A stretch of 64,000 bases of DNA from Catonia carolina (GCA_035578175.1 JAQMRL010000008.1:59638541-59702540), one strand, 5' to 3'. Counted from the first letter of the stretch, positions 23,290 through 35,519 are shown. Notes: generated by a model from the sequence alone, not told the origin. Translations and numbers: made by a program.

Positions 23290-24540
23290 ATTACATCTTA
23301 TAAAAAAATCTGGTGTGAAACACTGACATGACTTTCTCTTGCCAATGCAAATAATGAACAAATATCACCTAACATTAAATAAAGCATTAGAAAAAAAATT
23401 GTGGTTTTTAAGATTGCGACTTTATTATGCATTTTAGTGCAAAAATATACATAACAAAAGTTGTAGGGAATTTGAAATCCTACAACTTTTATTTCAAACA
23501 TTTTTTTGTACAATGCTTAGTTTAGCGGTAATTAGCGATTTTCTGTTTTTTTTTGTCACGAAAACATGTAAAAAACATTAGAAAAACAACTAACTTCAAA
23601 AAACATAACCTTATTTTAATCATGAGTGAAGGACGCTAAATGAAAATCAACCTCAGTTTGGCTTAAAAATACGGAAATCATTGATTCACGCTAAACTAGG
23701 CTCTGTCGAGAAAAATGCTCGAAATAAAAGTTGTAGATCTTTTAATTTCCTATAATGTTTTTTATACATTTTTGTCGTAAAATGCATACTAAGGGTGAAA
23801 TCTTAAAAAAGTCGATTTTTTACACGTTTTCGTGAGAAAAAAACAGAACAACGCTAATTAACACCGCTAAACTAAGCGTTGTACAAAAAAATGTTTCAAA
23901 TAAAAGTTGTAGGATTTCAAATTCTCTACAACTTTTATGTACATTTTTGCGTTAAAATGCATGTTAAATCACAATCTTAAAGTCTTAGAGTCAATCTTAG
24001 ACTTAGAATATAATTCTAATATAATAAATTAATAAGTTAATATAATATAATTAGACTTATTAGAATATAATCTTAGAGTCGCAATCTTAAAAAAAGCAAT
24101 TGTTTTACAAAAAATCAACCTCCACAAGAATTTCAGCAGACATAGCGTCTACCATGTCTTGTAGAGCATACAAATTTTGTAAATGAGGCGATTTTTAAAA
24201 AAGTCGTAAGAGGAGTTTTTGAGAAAATCGGAAAACAGTTAAAAATGACACGAATTTACTACTACTTTCGGTTGACCGATTTCGATGAAAATGTTCCTGA
24301 CGGGTCCGGTAGTAATACCTAACTTAAGTTACAAGTTTGAAGTTCGTACGATGTTCCGTTTTTGAGATATTCTGTTCTCACACACACACGCGCGCGCTCG
24401 CGCAGACCAATTGCTAAAAACATGTTTTAGGGTTCAGGGGGTCTAAAAACGTGTAGATCCGGTGAAAACTCGATTTCGAAAATTGACATGAAAACAATAC
24501 TTTCTTTACTATATATTCATATAGGCAAGAGAAAGTAACA
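23290..24540 (+). mobile_element. Family B element, long copy with internal inverted duplication
   Basis: Begins ggtgtgaaacactgacatg and ACTTTCTCTTGCCAATGC, and ends in the inverted core (ggcaagagaaagtaac) at about 24523-24540. Between 23395 and 23590 lies a segment whose reverse complement recurs at about 23840-23975 (tacaacttttatttcaaac, cttagtttagcgg and agcgattttctg against their complements). It is bracketed by two copies of cattagaaaaa (23385, 23577), as if inserted with a duplication. A ~75 bp AT-palindromic tract (aatataattctaatataat and relatives) sits at 23995-24075. No protein-coding capacity. Confidence 0.8.
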
Positions 24541-24950
24541 ATAGTGTTGAAATTAAAGATTACAGTTGCAGCAATATTGTTATTTTATACTCCGTAGCTA
24601 ATAAATTTCAATACATTTATATTTATTTTCTTATCTGTGTGTTTTTATATTCTCTTTTAGGTATTATATTACATAATTTTCTTTCTTTGTAGTCCTTCCT
24701 CTAAGGAGGTAGACCCTTTGAAGGTTTTAAGATTTTACTTTAGCATTAGTTCAAATCACAAAATTAACAGTGATTCCCAAAGTTTTCATGCCTAGCACCA
24801 TTATATATTTTACTAAATCAATGGCGGACAACATTCACTAAATGAATGAAAGCCTGTGTAGATGTAGGTTGCATGCTAACTAAAAAGGGCGAATATTTGT
24901 TACGTTGGCTTGTTAATTATATTTATAACCGTTATAAAAAGTATAATTTG
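24541..24950. other. Spacer
   Basis: Holds a lone ctctaaggaggtagaccc motif near 24698 related to the end motif of the 21718-22875 repeat. Otherwise nothing recognised. Confidence 0.4.
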
Positions 24951-25375
24951 CTCATAACGGGCAAGTAAAGTGTTTGGATTATTTGCACTTGATCTGTTGG
25001 TTCCAGGGCTACAAAAAATAGTTCTGTTTCTTGTCACATAGTCAGCCAGTTACAAGACTGAACTATTTAAGAATAAAGGAGGTAAAGGTATAAAAGACAC
25101 TACTCATACTTATCTCCTCGAAGAGTAATGAATTTCACTATACAGCTAGACCAGACCCTATGGTGAATGAAGTAAAGGTGTAGGGAAAGAAAAAAAAAAA
25201 AGAAAAAAAATAAAGTAGGGTGGAAAGTAAGTGCTTTTCGGAGGGTCTGGCATGCTTATAAGCATACTCTTTCAACTCAGTGAGAAAGGCAATAGTAAAC
25301 CACCTCACTCCTCGTTTTTACTTAGTAAACCTCTAGAGGTTCAAACCAGCCTTTCGGCTGTTTACCTTAACTACA
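24951..25375 (+). mobile_element. SINE family A copy with internal A-rich insertion
   Basis: All family landmarks from gctcataacgggcaag to ccagcctttcggctg are present. An A/G-rich run (gaaagaaaaaaaaaa then aagaaaaaaaataaag) at 25186-25215 interrupts the middle. The terminal hairpin CAGCC-TTTC-GGCTG is intact, but the gatgacctaaac tail is altered to tttaccttaac. Confidence 0.85.
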
Positions 25376-25744
25376 AAATTATAAGTAAAATAAAATATTT
25401 TTGTCGCACTTCCTCCAAAATATAATTAGGAATAAAATAGTTACTGTGATTTCTAAAAGTGAACTCATTAAAAGGCATCAAGTCAGATGTAGGAGTAAAT
25501 CCATTATTCCGTTGAAGGCGTAGGGTCAATCAGAGTTGCAAGCAGAACGGCGAAAAGGCCGATTCCACAGTAACACCGCCATTAATTCATTTTGTTATTT
25601 TAGTGAATAAGACAAATCCGAAAATTTTTATTATTATGTCGATAGTTATATATTTTACGGATCACATGAAAAGTCTCACGACCTACAGGTTGAGAATCGG
25701 TAGTTTAGATTTAGAGGCTTCTACTGTACTACAATTTGGAGACG
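25376..25744. other. Spacer
   Basis: No gene recognised. Confidence 0.4.
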
Positions 25745-26075
25745 TGGGAGTTGACAAAAGGGATAGATAGAAGATGGACTATTTACGGATAATTTGTTAA
25801 ATCTCTAGGATTGAGTGAATCCGGAATACAGAAATAAGACAGATCTTAAAGAAACTGAACACGACAATAGAGGAAATTGAAAAGTAACATCTGAAATTGT
25901 TGGGCCATTCACAAAGAATGGAGTCAGGGCATAGCAGATGTGGTAAACCTCCAGAACATGGTACAGGCAATTATGACTTTACATGTACGCTAGAAATTTT
26001 ATTGAGGAGGACTGGATAAAAAGAGAAATGTGGCATATGGGATGCGAGAGATGCTTAGAACTACAACAAATTAAA
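25745..26075 (+). mobile_element. LINE 3' fragment, heavily mutated reverse transcriptase end
   Basis: Interrupted frames give EIRQILKKLNTTIEEIEK, HLKLLGHSQRME and, at the end, WIKREMWHMGCERC-like residues. This resembles the 'Q..WYGHV.RM' to 'W..D...W' C-terminal stretch of common animal LINEs. Stops and frameshifts throughout. Confidence 0.5.
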
Positions 26076-26668
26076 AAAATGTATTTTATAATAAAAATAT
26101 TCATTTTAATAAAAGTATTAAGAACCTTTAAATTGATTTAATTAAATTTACCCCTAAATGGTTTTGAAATCTCTGTTATTTAAATCCAAAACATCCATAT
26201 ATTAATGGATATTGATCTGCCGTTGTAAAAATGTTAGTGTATGCAAATTTTACGGATAAGTATAAATTTTATGACCAATTTCTTTGCAAATTTCCGTGGT
26301 TTTATTACTGTTATTTACCCTCAATCTAAGTAGATGAATCTCACATCCTCCCTTTTCTAAAGCTACTATACCCAGTGCATTAATAATATTATGTTTTGCG
26401 TGTGTATATTTGATTAGTCAGGCAGTTGAGTTTTAAATTGAATTGGTAAAATACTATATAGTATTTTTAGGGTATAGATTATATAGTAGTGTGAGGTACG
26501 TTATCCAGAATGGTTTTGCCGTATGGTCTTAAAAAGTTTACACCCCTTGGGATAGGGGCTCACCCCTTACTATTTATGTAATGAATTTTTGGATCTCCTC
26601 CTCGGTCGATCGTTTGCTTTTCCTCTCAGCTGTTTAAAGTGATGATAATATATCATTTTGAAAATGTA
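26076..26668. other. Spacer
   Basis: A possible stem at 26540-26565 (caccccttgg/gggataggggctcacccctt). No gene or known repeat. Confidence 0.4.
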
Positions 26669-26955
26669 TTATATTACAATTTCTTTTTTCCAACACGATC
26701 CGTTTTTAAGTTTTAATGGAATATGATCTTCGCTTATTTTTTTCAAAAAAAGGGACCGATGTGCGAGAAATTTATTGTATCTTTTGTACTTGCCTTTTGT
26801 TAAGTCTTTAGCTAGTTGATCAATTGAATTTTTATTTGTCGTATGAAGTTTCATAAATTTAAGAAAGTCAAGTCGTTAAGAGATCCGTCATTATCTACAT
26901 AAATTGTATACAAAATTTGGGTTTGTTCAGGCTTGGTTTCCAAATTTGCAACCAT
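26669..26955 (-). pseudogene. Unidentified coding-looking frame, one frameshift
   Basis: On the minus strand an ATG at 26955 opens MVANLETKPEQTQILYTIYV and DNDGSLND, then the frame breaks at a TGA. The adjacent frame continues DFLKFMKLHTTNKNSIDQLA, KDLTKGKYKRYNKFLAHRSL and FLKKISEDHIPLKLKNGSCW, ending at TAATAT. Residue composition is balanced rather than the Phe/Ile/Lys noise of random AT-rich frames, and joining needs only one frameshift, so I think it is a decayed ~95-codon gene or element fragment. I recognise no domain. Chance is the main alternative. Confidence 0.35.
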
Positions 26956-28402
26956 GAAATTTGTTTATTTTTTCTCTTACTTAGAACTAAATACTGTTTA
27001 GTACATTAACCAATATAAAAGGAAAAATTAGGCTAATGTTTACATTGAATCATTGCTGGTTTATCAATGAGTAACTAAACCTCACAAGATTTTTTAAATT
27101 TAATAAAATTATTTACTGTATTCACCAGACTGATTGCAAATTTTGTTAAAAATTCAATTCATTAAACGTAAAATTTCCTATGGTTGAAACTTAAATTAAT
27201 TTTCTTAGTTGAATTACTGGAACTGTAAATACTGCCGGCATAAAGGATTATAAAATATAGTCAGAAAAAATGAAGGCTTAGCCGAGGTTAAAACGGATTG
27301 TGCTTGCTCTATAACATTAAAATTTAGTGATTATTTAAAATCTTTTCGTGATTTTGTTTTGTCATGTCTCTTATTTTTTTCATTGTCGGTATTTCAGCAA
27401 GATGCATTTGTTGTAGAATTGTTCAGTCTCAGTATATTTTTCTGAAATTAGATACCTAGATATATTAGATATAATAGATATAATTGGATATATTAGATAA
27501 CTAGATGTCTTGAAAAAAATTATTTAAAATTTTGGTCTTAAGTTTGTTAATTTTAAGTGCTAGAATATGATACACTTTACGATTCTTGTTTTCTAATTCT
27601 TGAACTTAACGACCATGTAAAATATATAAAAAAACTTTTCATCTAACTTACTCCGAAATTACTTAAAACGTTTTGAAACGTTTTAAATCCTCTGTAAATG
27701 TGGACAACAGCTGTCACTTCATTCTACAGAATTGTGAGACAGGCCTGTGTTGTTTTAAAATGCTTTTCTTAAAGCTTTTATACTTTAGAAGCTTACTGCA
27801 ATCTTTAAACGAGGTATATAAATTTACCTGGAAAGTTAATGGGTGAAACTTCTTCGTGTCATTTTCTAAAGAAGCACTGTCTTCCATACATTTCCGATTA
27901 AAATCAGAATTAGATTGGTGCTTATTTTTCAGGTAATTAAAATAATTATTGTTTCCGCATCTAATATACCTGTTGACTTATAGAACTAGATTTAGTAATG
28001 GTATCGAATAAGATTATGGATTTATTAAATTAAAAGGAAACTCTAGTTATTGAATTTTTAACCTATGAAAAATATCAAGGTTCATTAGTTTTGAAGGGTT
28101 TCTGATTAGCTTGTTGTTGTTAGTGCAAAATCTGATATTTTGTAAAATCAGTGATTGTATTCAAACAGAACGTTTCAAGTCGTCTTATAGATTTTGTCTT
28201 TCGCTCAATAATAGTGTTCCTGACAGGTAAAATCAAATCTGTAGCTGGAGGACTAAAAGAAAGTAACATTGAAAGAAAATTTTTTTAAAAGTCTGCCTTT
28301 TACGTAACCAGAAGCTCATCGTCTTTTTACTTGACTATTCGGTCTATGGCTAATATCTGTCTGTATTTTATTCATGTTATTGGCCTGGGCATTTCATTTC
28401 AG
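26956..28402. other. AT-rich spacer
   Basis: Short imperfect repeats of agatatatt/agataatag at 27446-27505. No gene recognised. Confidence 0.45.
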
Positions 28403-28806
28403 TCGTGGCTTGTAGAGGAACTCCCTCAGCCTCTAGCTCACCGTCTACAGTCTCCTACTATGATACTGTAGCAATATTACGATTTAGTACTGTACTGGTA
28501 TTTGTCTCCGCGTACAAACTTTTATCACATACTAAAAACATTCGTTTTAAAACAAATGTATCTTTAGTAACTAAAATAGAATTAACTTTATTAATTATAA
28601 ATCTTATAACCAAAATTACTCAAGCTGTTGTATCAAACGAAATAAATATTTATGTCAAAATGAAATCAATTTGTGACTCATTGTTTTACTTTATTTTGTT
28701 GAGAAAATATTTACTTTTGGTTATGAATCGGTTAGTTTCTTGTATTTTGCTGGTCCTCACCGGAAATAAAACCTGGCACCTTCAATTTTACAGCGTATCG
28801 CGCTAA
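28403..28806 (+). other. Weak exon candidate downstream of a 3' splice-site pattern
   Basis: A pyrimidine-rich stretch ending catttcatttcag (28402) precedes a locally GC-richer 70 bp. In one frame it reads WLVEELPQPLAHRLQSPTM and stops. In another it stays open to 28806, reading ACRGTPSASSSPSTVSYYDT and then an AT-biased tail. No domain and no donor that I trust; the long frame's tail looks random. Confidence 0.15.
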
Positions 28807-28884
28807 CAATTTTTTATTTATTGTTTCATAGTTGTTCCGTAGTCTTGTATATATTTTTAAAAATTTCTTTTTTAAAAAAATTTC

Positions 28885-29105
28885 CTAATGTGTGTATCTG
28901 TTGCAATCTGTTCAATTTAATAACGATAAGCAACCCCGTGGTGCAATGAGATGAGATTGATTTATATGATATGTGAATGAGGTGTAGTCTTGTACAGACT
29001 TACGGGGACCATTCCTGAAAGAGTATGGTTAATCGAATTCTAACTATCAAAGTACATCGGTGACCCCTGTCTAGTATTAAAATCCGTATAAAAGGAACTA
29101 ACTAC
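28885..29105 (-). mobile_element. SINE family B' (tRNA-derived), tail half
   Basis: Shares with the 43470 copy, in the same orientation, taatgtgtgta, gttgcaatctgttcaattt, aagcaaccccgtgg, gaatgaggtgtagtcttgta, gagtatggttaatcgaat, and ctgtctagtattaaaatccgt. The tRNA-like head is missing, consistent with 5' truncation. Confidence 0.75.
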
Positions 29106-29699
29106 CTTTACTATACTCTATTACACGTTCAGAATGCAGTACTGCTCTTATGAGAACCCGTTGTGTTATCAGGCACAGCCAATAAAATAACTCTCCTCCG
29201 CCGATACCATCCGAAGGTCACGGACAAAAATAATTATTAGAGTTTCGCTTACCACGCTTTAACAAGCTCATTTTCAATCAAAAATTCTGAAAAAAGTGCT
29301 TTCGCTTCCAAATGAATTGTGTTTTATTACGCTATAAATGTTATTATTATACTCTGATATTAAGATAATATGCGCTCGTACAAAGTTGGATGTTTAAATT
29401 TCGTTACATTTTTGTTTTTCATATTACAGAACTTTTTTCTTTTAATGGCGACTTATGGGTTTTATTTTTTTGTTATAAATTATAGAATTTTATCTGTAAT
29501 TTGATGTAAGATAAGTCATAAATTGGAGGGAAACAGAAATAATAAACGAGTTTAGAAAAGTCACTGATGTTTTCGTGTTACATTTTTCAAAGGAATTTAT
29601 AACTGAGAGCGTGTTGTGGCGCGGAGTCGATATTTTTACTTAGTGTAGTAGCGCTCAAACTCCCATGAGTAATCAAGTATACCCATGTAAGTACTCCCA
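29106..29699. other. Spacer
   Basis: No gene recognised. Confidence 0.4.
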
Positions 29700-29812
29700 T
29701 GAGTTTGAAATCAAGTATAGGATTTGAACCAAGAACCTTCGTCTCCGAAAATCAGCTGTTTAAACAGCTGAATCGGAGCGATGACTTTACCTGTAGACCA
29801 ACCCGATGGGTT
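29700..29812 (-). mobile_element. SINE family B' (tRNA-derived), head half
   Basis: Minus strand begins cccatcgggttggtctac, continues with the palindromic cagctgtttaaacagctg and reaches ggttcaaatcctatac, a box B. It complements the tail-only copy 600 bp upstream, but the two are separated by unrelated sequence, so they are probably independent fragments. Confidence 0.7.
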
Positions 29813-32234
29813 CTTATTTTTTTTAATGGTCTATTTCGCATTATTTTTGATCAATTATGTTTATTTGGTATGGAGCAGTTCTACCTGGCAGATATAAGAA
29901 CTTTTTTGTTGTAAAACTGGCAATGGAATGTCCAGGCCAATAATTATAATGATTATAAATCCTGTACATTAAGGAGGTAATGTTTAAGGTAAAATATGTA
30001 CTCGTATTTTGTAACTTTGGATGAAATTGACTGTAGACAGCTGAAAACTACAGTAATCATGTAAACCAATAACTTTTTGAAATTTTTATTTAAAGCTATC
30101 CTTTTGTTTATTATCTAATCACTTTATCAATGTAATTTCACGATAGGCTTCTATATTTAGATCTTTGTCTGTTACATAAATTGGCCTGCACCCTTTCTTA
30201 GATATGTTATGATATGTCTATTTTATTAGATATATTATTTAATTTAACATAATATCGTCCTTCGTACATTAATAGTCTTCCATTAAATTAAATTAAACAT
30301 TAAATGCACATTAACAGAAATTCTTTATAATAATTATATTATACAAGTCCTGAATTTATCTCAATTTTTATTGTTGCAAGTAGAATTTTATTTTATTGCG
30401 GTTACTCATATTAATGTTATTATTATATTATTAATAAGCTATTTTCTTTCTTTATTATTAATGTATACCTTAACCTTATAAAGGTGTTAATTTCCTTGCG
30501 AACAACTTGTAGGTCAGTCATATTAATTGCTATTAGACTCTTGTTTTAAACTAAGCAGTGATTAAATGAGCGTGTTTTTCTGAAATAAATGTTAGCTCTA
30601 CTTAGAATTCACTGGTATACCATTAACGCGTTTAACTTGTAGGCTACATATTTTATGTCTTATTTATTTTACGATGAAAACATAAAAAATTACTGCATTG
30701 TTTTTTGCTAGCGTTTCCAGGATTTTTAATTGTTATGATGATACACTCATAATCAAGGTTATATTATTTTAACCTTAACCTCAGGTTCTTGTAGGATCCG
30801 GTTATTAATAAAGTTATAAAATTTTGTTTTATATATAACTATTAACGAATTGATTACATATATACTGTAGATTATTACAGTTATCACTACTGGTAAACTA
30901 CTCAGACTAAATTGATTAGAAAATGTTATTAAAAACTTAAATCTTATCGTAAACCATTTGCCTATTATAAAACATGACTATTTCAATAACATCACACAAA
31001 ATTGGTTTCTACTGTTTCTCTTGCCACTATTCAAGACTCACAATATCACTGATTTCCTTCACCAACTCTTTGAATATTGCTTCACAAGAAGCTGTTCTTA
31101 TGCACCCTATTTTCGAATTCCACAATGACAGGGAAAGGACGAGGTAAATAAATACACAATAAATTCATCAAGAATAAGTCAAGTAAAAGAATAATAGGGC
31201 CGACGCGTAGCTTTCAATATGTACTTAATGACAAATTGCAACTAACGACAGGTAACGGACCACACCCGACAAAAGTCAAACAAAACACAACACTATAGAT
31301 CTATTCTATATTATTCTTGTTATATAAATCTGCGATCTAATTTTTCTTATGTTCTGAAATTTTATTAATTTTGTTTTGTTCAATTCTTGGAATTATCCAC
31401 TACGATTCACGTAGGTAATTTATTTTTTCAAAAAATTAGTTAAACTATTGGATGGCTGTATAATATTGTATAATTTCGAAATAAAAATTTTAACAAAACT
31501 ATAATTCTTAATTTGAACTATTCAATAATGCGTGCACAACGACCGAATTGTTTAAGTAACAATGAACAAAAATATAATTAACATAATTGTGATAAATTAA
31601 ACTAGACTTTAATTGACATAGTTTTATTATTAACACAATTAAATTATAAGAACGTACTAACGTGTTTAAAAATATACTTTTGTGGAAGGTAAAATTGTAC
31701 GTAAAAACTGTTAAATACTAACGTTGTGATTTGGAAATACGTTCTATAAATTATGAAGAACGACTATTTGAAAGGGGCAATAAAGAGATAATGTACTTCA
31801 TGTTATTTGTTACTTTCTGGAAATGTGTATTGCACTAACGGACTTTGATTAAATAATATTGTTTGTAGAATGTGTTGTATAAACGTTAATTTTTTAGTTT
31901 AATTTTATAAAATTACTCCAATTTTATATTCATTGAGGGTAGTTATTATAAAATTATATATTGTTCTATGTATATTAAATTAATTATTAGTTTTTTTTAA
32001 AATTTGTGTTCCTTCATCCGATCCACATTGGGTTTAGATAAATTATTTGCAATTTTATTTTTTCTTTATCTTTCAAAAGTAAAGAGTCAGGTAAAATTTT
32101 CAGCATTGAGTATTTTTGACATGATAGAAAATGATAAAACAATTGAAATTTCTTGCTGAAAGATTTTTCAGTACGATATGCAAATTATTAAGAACAATTC
32201 GTTCTAACAGTTTTCTATAGAACCGAACGTCAGA
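29813..32234. other. AT-rich spacer of 2.4 kb
   Basis: No gene or family repeat recognised. A less AT-rich patch at 31050-31280 has no open frame. Confidence 0.45.
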
Positions 32235-32394
32235 ATGCAAATATCCGCATCTGTGCTTATGATAAGATACATGAAAAGTGACAGACAATATTGCCGTAGG
32301 ATGCGTCGGATCTCCAAAGGATTACAATTCTGTTGTTACTATAGCAACCATATACCCTGTGGCGTCACTCTTGAGAGTTACTTGATCCGACAAG
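32235..32394 (+). other. Possible exon ending in a consensus 5' splice site
   Basis: An ATG frame reads SVLMIRYMKSDRQYCRRMRR, ISKGLQFCCYYSNHIPCGVT and LESYLIRQ, meeting CAAG|GTAAGC at 32394/32395, a near-perfect donor. Base composition is higher in G+C than the flanks. Upstream tctaacag and cgtcag are possible but weak acceptors. No domain recognised; it may equally be a transposon scrap. Confidence 0.25.
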
Positions 32395-32703
32395 GTAAGC
32401 CAGCCAGTATTGTAAAATAAGTAGCAATGACAAAGCTACATACATCCGTTATGGGTCCATAAAATCTTTTTATGGCTTATTTCCATATTTATCTGCAGTC
32501 ACAGACAAGATAATTTTTAAGTGTGATTTTTAAACTTAGCATGATAATAAAAATATAAAAAACGAGGTAATGGTGTATTTTAAAAAATCCCCGATTGTTG
32601 TACAAAGGCTTTCTTTTGGTTTTTCTATTATTTGTTTACTGTTTTCTAAATATGAAATTTATGTCTTTGAACTCGTTTATACTATCTCAACTTTTATCAA
32701 TTA

Positions 32704-32704
<1 letters not shown>

Positions 32705-32748
<44 letters not shown>
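32705..32748. repeat. (AAT)n microsatellite
   Basis: About 14 uninterrupted AAT/TAA units. It would encode poly-Asn in one frame, which accounts for the open frame there. Confidence 0.95.
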
Positions 32749-32751
<3 letters not shown>

Positions 32752-32854
32752 TAATAAATGTTAATAAACCAGACTTAACTACGAAACTAATTTTTGTACC
32801 TGAATTAGCTGACAGTTTTGGATTGTGGTTTTTATCATTAAAGCGTACTTCTTG

Positions 32855-33679
32855 TTATAGTTACTGGAGTCACGAGTTTGCTTTTGGTTGCAACGAAGGG
32901 TAAAGGGGAAAGCATCAGTGCGCATGCGTGACTGCTTAATTATAGTACAAGCACAACAATTTATACTATACCCAGAGCATATACAGTATATCGCGGAAAC
33001 TTTTGTAGGTTAACTGTACGAATGTTACTGTTTGTTACTGTAAACAGAAATGTTAGTTTCTCGAAAACGTGGGCAGACTATTCACAGTGCTGAACGAAAT
33101 CTAATATGCAGTGTAATAAAATGCTGTGAAGTTGAATTTAAACAAAAAACCCTTTCCCTGCCTTTTAAGAAAAGCCATGAGCGAGTGGGTAACTACTGTA
33201 ACTACTGTGATGTTTCTCTTTCCACAATTCGAAAAATAAAGAAGGAAGTTATAGACGTGAAGTAGCTATTCTAAACAGTTTTGTTGAGACCTGGTAAAAA
33301 AAGGAAACGGAGGTAGATGCTAGTGAGACTGATAGTGAAGACGCCGATAGAAATGAAGGCGATTCATTGATAACAAGATTTAGAAAATGTTGTTCCAATG
33401 GAATACGTTAGCCTGTAATTACAGTAAATGAAACATTTTTAGTCATGTAATTAAGCTGTAGGTAATGTTACAGCTCACATTTGTTTCTTATAAGGTGAAA
33501 AATATTTTCTCTCGGAATAAACTACAGCTTACAAAACATATGTAGAAACTCCACCGTAGTGAAATGTACAATGAGTTAATGTACTCACTGTTGAGGTTGG
33601 CAGCACTGCAAATTTTCACTTTTTTTCCTCACAGCCCATCCGTACGCAAAAGGCAATCTCATGACTTCAGTATCTATAA
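32855..33679. mobile_element. TIR-bounded DNA transposon with HTH-like ORF
   Basis: Imperfect inverted termini of ~30 bp: left ttatagttactggagtcac then gagtttgcttttgg (32855-32888), right end reversed ttatagatactgaagtcat then gagattgccttttg. Both ends carry TA, as expected for a Tc1/mariner-type target site. Length ~825 bp, too short for a full transposase; an ORF for the N-terminal part survives inside (33050-33265). Confidence 0.7.
33050..33265 (+). pseudogene. N-terminal helix-turn-helix-like part of a transposase
   Basis: Reads MLVSRKRGQTIHSAERNLIC, SVIKCCEVEFKQKTLSLPFK, KSHERVG and DVSLSTIRKIKKE, then shifts frame into a stretch with ETDSEDADRNEGDSL. The 'S..E...I..VI..C..E' then 'ERV...GVS.STI.KI' pattern is a two-helix DNA-binding segment seen at the start of some insect DDE transposase-like proteins (family knowledge; assignment inferred). 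The repeated NYC-NYC is a small in-frame duplication. No catalytic domain follows before the right TIR. Confidence 0.6.
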
Positions 33680-33775
33680 TAGTCGTTTGAAGAAGTTGTG
33701 CAATATTTTTTTTAAGACTTAAGTCTTCGGGGTGATCAGCTGACTGACTTAAGCTCTCCACCCGGTACTTATTTA

Positions 33776-34200
33776 ATTATTGGATCATCTTAATTCGCTC
33801 ATATCCGCCATAACTTTTTTCTTGTTTGACCACATTGGATCACTTTGGTCAATTACTTCTTGAATCACTTTTGAAGTTTTTGTTCCCAGTATTGTTTCAT
33901 TCTATCGGATCTTTCTTTTCTTTCCTCGTCTGAAAACACCGTTTCCGTGTATTTTCTAGTTCTAGCTTGTAATTAGGTGTGGTTGTGCTTTAGTATTTTA
34001 TGGTTTTTTCTGTTTTGTGCCTTAAATTTCCCAATGAAATCAGCATTTCTTCCATATCTTTTTTAACATCTTTGAACCATTTTTATTCCGAATATCCTCT
34101 ATGATTTTTTTAAATTCTTTATTTTCCGGTGTCCTAATTATTAGTCCTAAGAAAGACATTCGCTCTTTTTTAATGTGCTTATTATTGGTTCCATTTCCTG
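33776..34200 (-). mobile_element. LINE 3' fragment (FGHIIRTPE type), badly decayed
   Basis: Minus strand, with stops, gives IIRTPENKEFKKIIEDIRNK, LKKIWKK and, near the end, QEVIDQSDPMWSNKKKVMAD. These blocks parallel the 38440-38880 fragment (FFGHIIRTPKDRITKQI). Both are the extreme C-terminus of one LINE type. Confidence 0.6.
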
Positions 34201-35209
34201 ACGTAAGGATTCATTTAATGCTATTTTCCAATGACCATTTTCCCTTGTTTTTTCATAATTATATTTTGTTGTTTCTTATTGGACTTGACAAGTTGTATTT
34301 TTTAAAGTCTTTTTTTATATAATTTACTTAATTAAGTGATTCTGATGTATTAACTTTGTTTATGAGGTAATTAGTTAGCACCGATTACGTCACCATCTTT
34401 TAGTTTTCTATTAAAAACATGAAAGTGTGTAATATTTTTTGATTTTTTCTTTTCAGTGATTTTCCATGATCAGGTAGTAACAATTCTGTTTTTGATCGTT
34501 AGCTCGTTAACACAGAATTAATTAATATGATTTTTTTAAAAAGGAAAATTGGTATTTAAATAGTGTTTTTCTTTTATTCTGTTTTCAGTTTTGTGTTAAT
34601 TAAAAAAAATATCTTCGATATTATTTTATTGAAAATGAAACAAAATAATATGTTGACAAAGGTAAGAAGAGTTTGCAGATATTTTTACCGGTTTTTTTTG
34701 TTTTGTTTGATAGAACAAAAACGATAACAGTCAATATGTGCTTTGTTTTCATAAAAACAAATTTGTGGTTGATTGAAGCAGAGAATATTTCCCTCTATTT
34801 TTCCTCGCTCTTTTCCTCTGCTCTTGGTAGTTTAAATTTAATGTAATGAAATTTCACGTCAAGGTTTTAATGTTGTAGGTTTTTCTCATGTGCTCGTTTA
34901 TAGAAACCACGATCGGATAGGTAAATTAAAAGAAAACAAGCCTACGGGTAGAGGAAGAAATTAAGTGTTTTTATTAATACTTCCAGTTCCTCTATTAGCA
35001 TCCGTATTGGTTATAAAGGTACTGTGAGATAACATTGGTAACTGCTTCCTATCAGAATATATAAATGTAGTTTAAAACTTTGATGTTCCAACCTACAACG
35101 AGATCAGACTCAGCTAATTTTTGTAAACATTAACAGATTGGATTTTTTAATATTCTTCAACCAATCTGTTCATCGTTTTTCTATATTATTCCTCTTTTCC
35201 CACGTTACA

Positions 35210-35246
<37 letters not shown>

Positions 35247-35519
35247 CTTCTAAGGGTGGCGAAGAAAATAATCTGTACCAATGATGAAATTGTTACGGCA
35301 TTATGAACATTTGTTCTAGTAAAGTTACCAAAGTTTTACTACGTTAAATTAAACACACTTGTCATCCTTTTTAACATTTATTTTCATCCTACCAATATTA
35401 TTTATTTTCCCATTGTTTTTATTTAATTATAAAAATTAATTTCTAACGTAAAATTTTCCATAGATAATATTTTATTCTACATAGCTACGCTATACTCAGA
35501 TACTGTGCTAGTTGTGTAC
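34201..35519. other. AT-rich spacer with (TTA)n
   Basis: Only the microsatellite at 35212-35245 is notable. No gene seen. Confidence 0.45.
35212..35245. repeat. (TTA)n microsatellite
   Basis: About 11 ATT units without interruption. Confidence 0.95.

Noticed and set aside
31122..31148. ATG frame MTGKGRGK resembling the start of histone H4
   Set aside because: Only eight codons before a stop, residue order differs from H4, and no histone sequence follows on any frame.
32595..32903. 102-codon open frame with poly-Asn
   Set aside because: Created by the (AAT)n microsatellite and overlapping the left TIR of a transposon.
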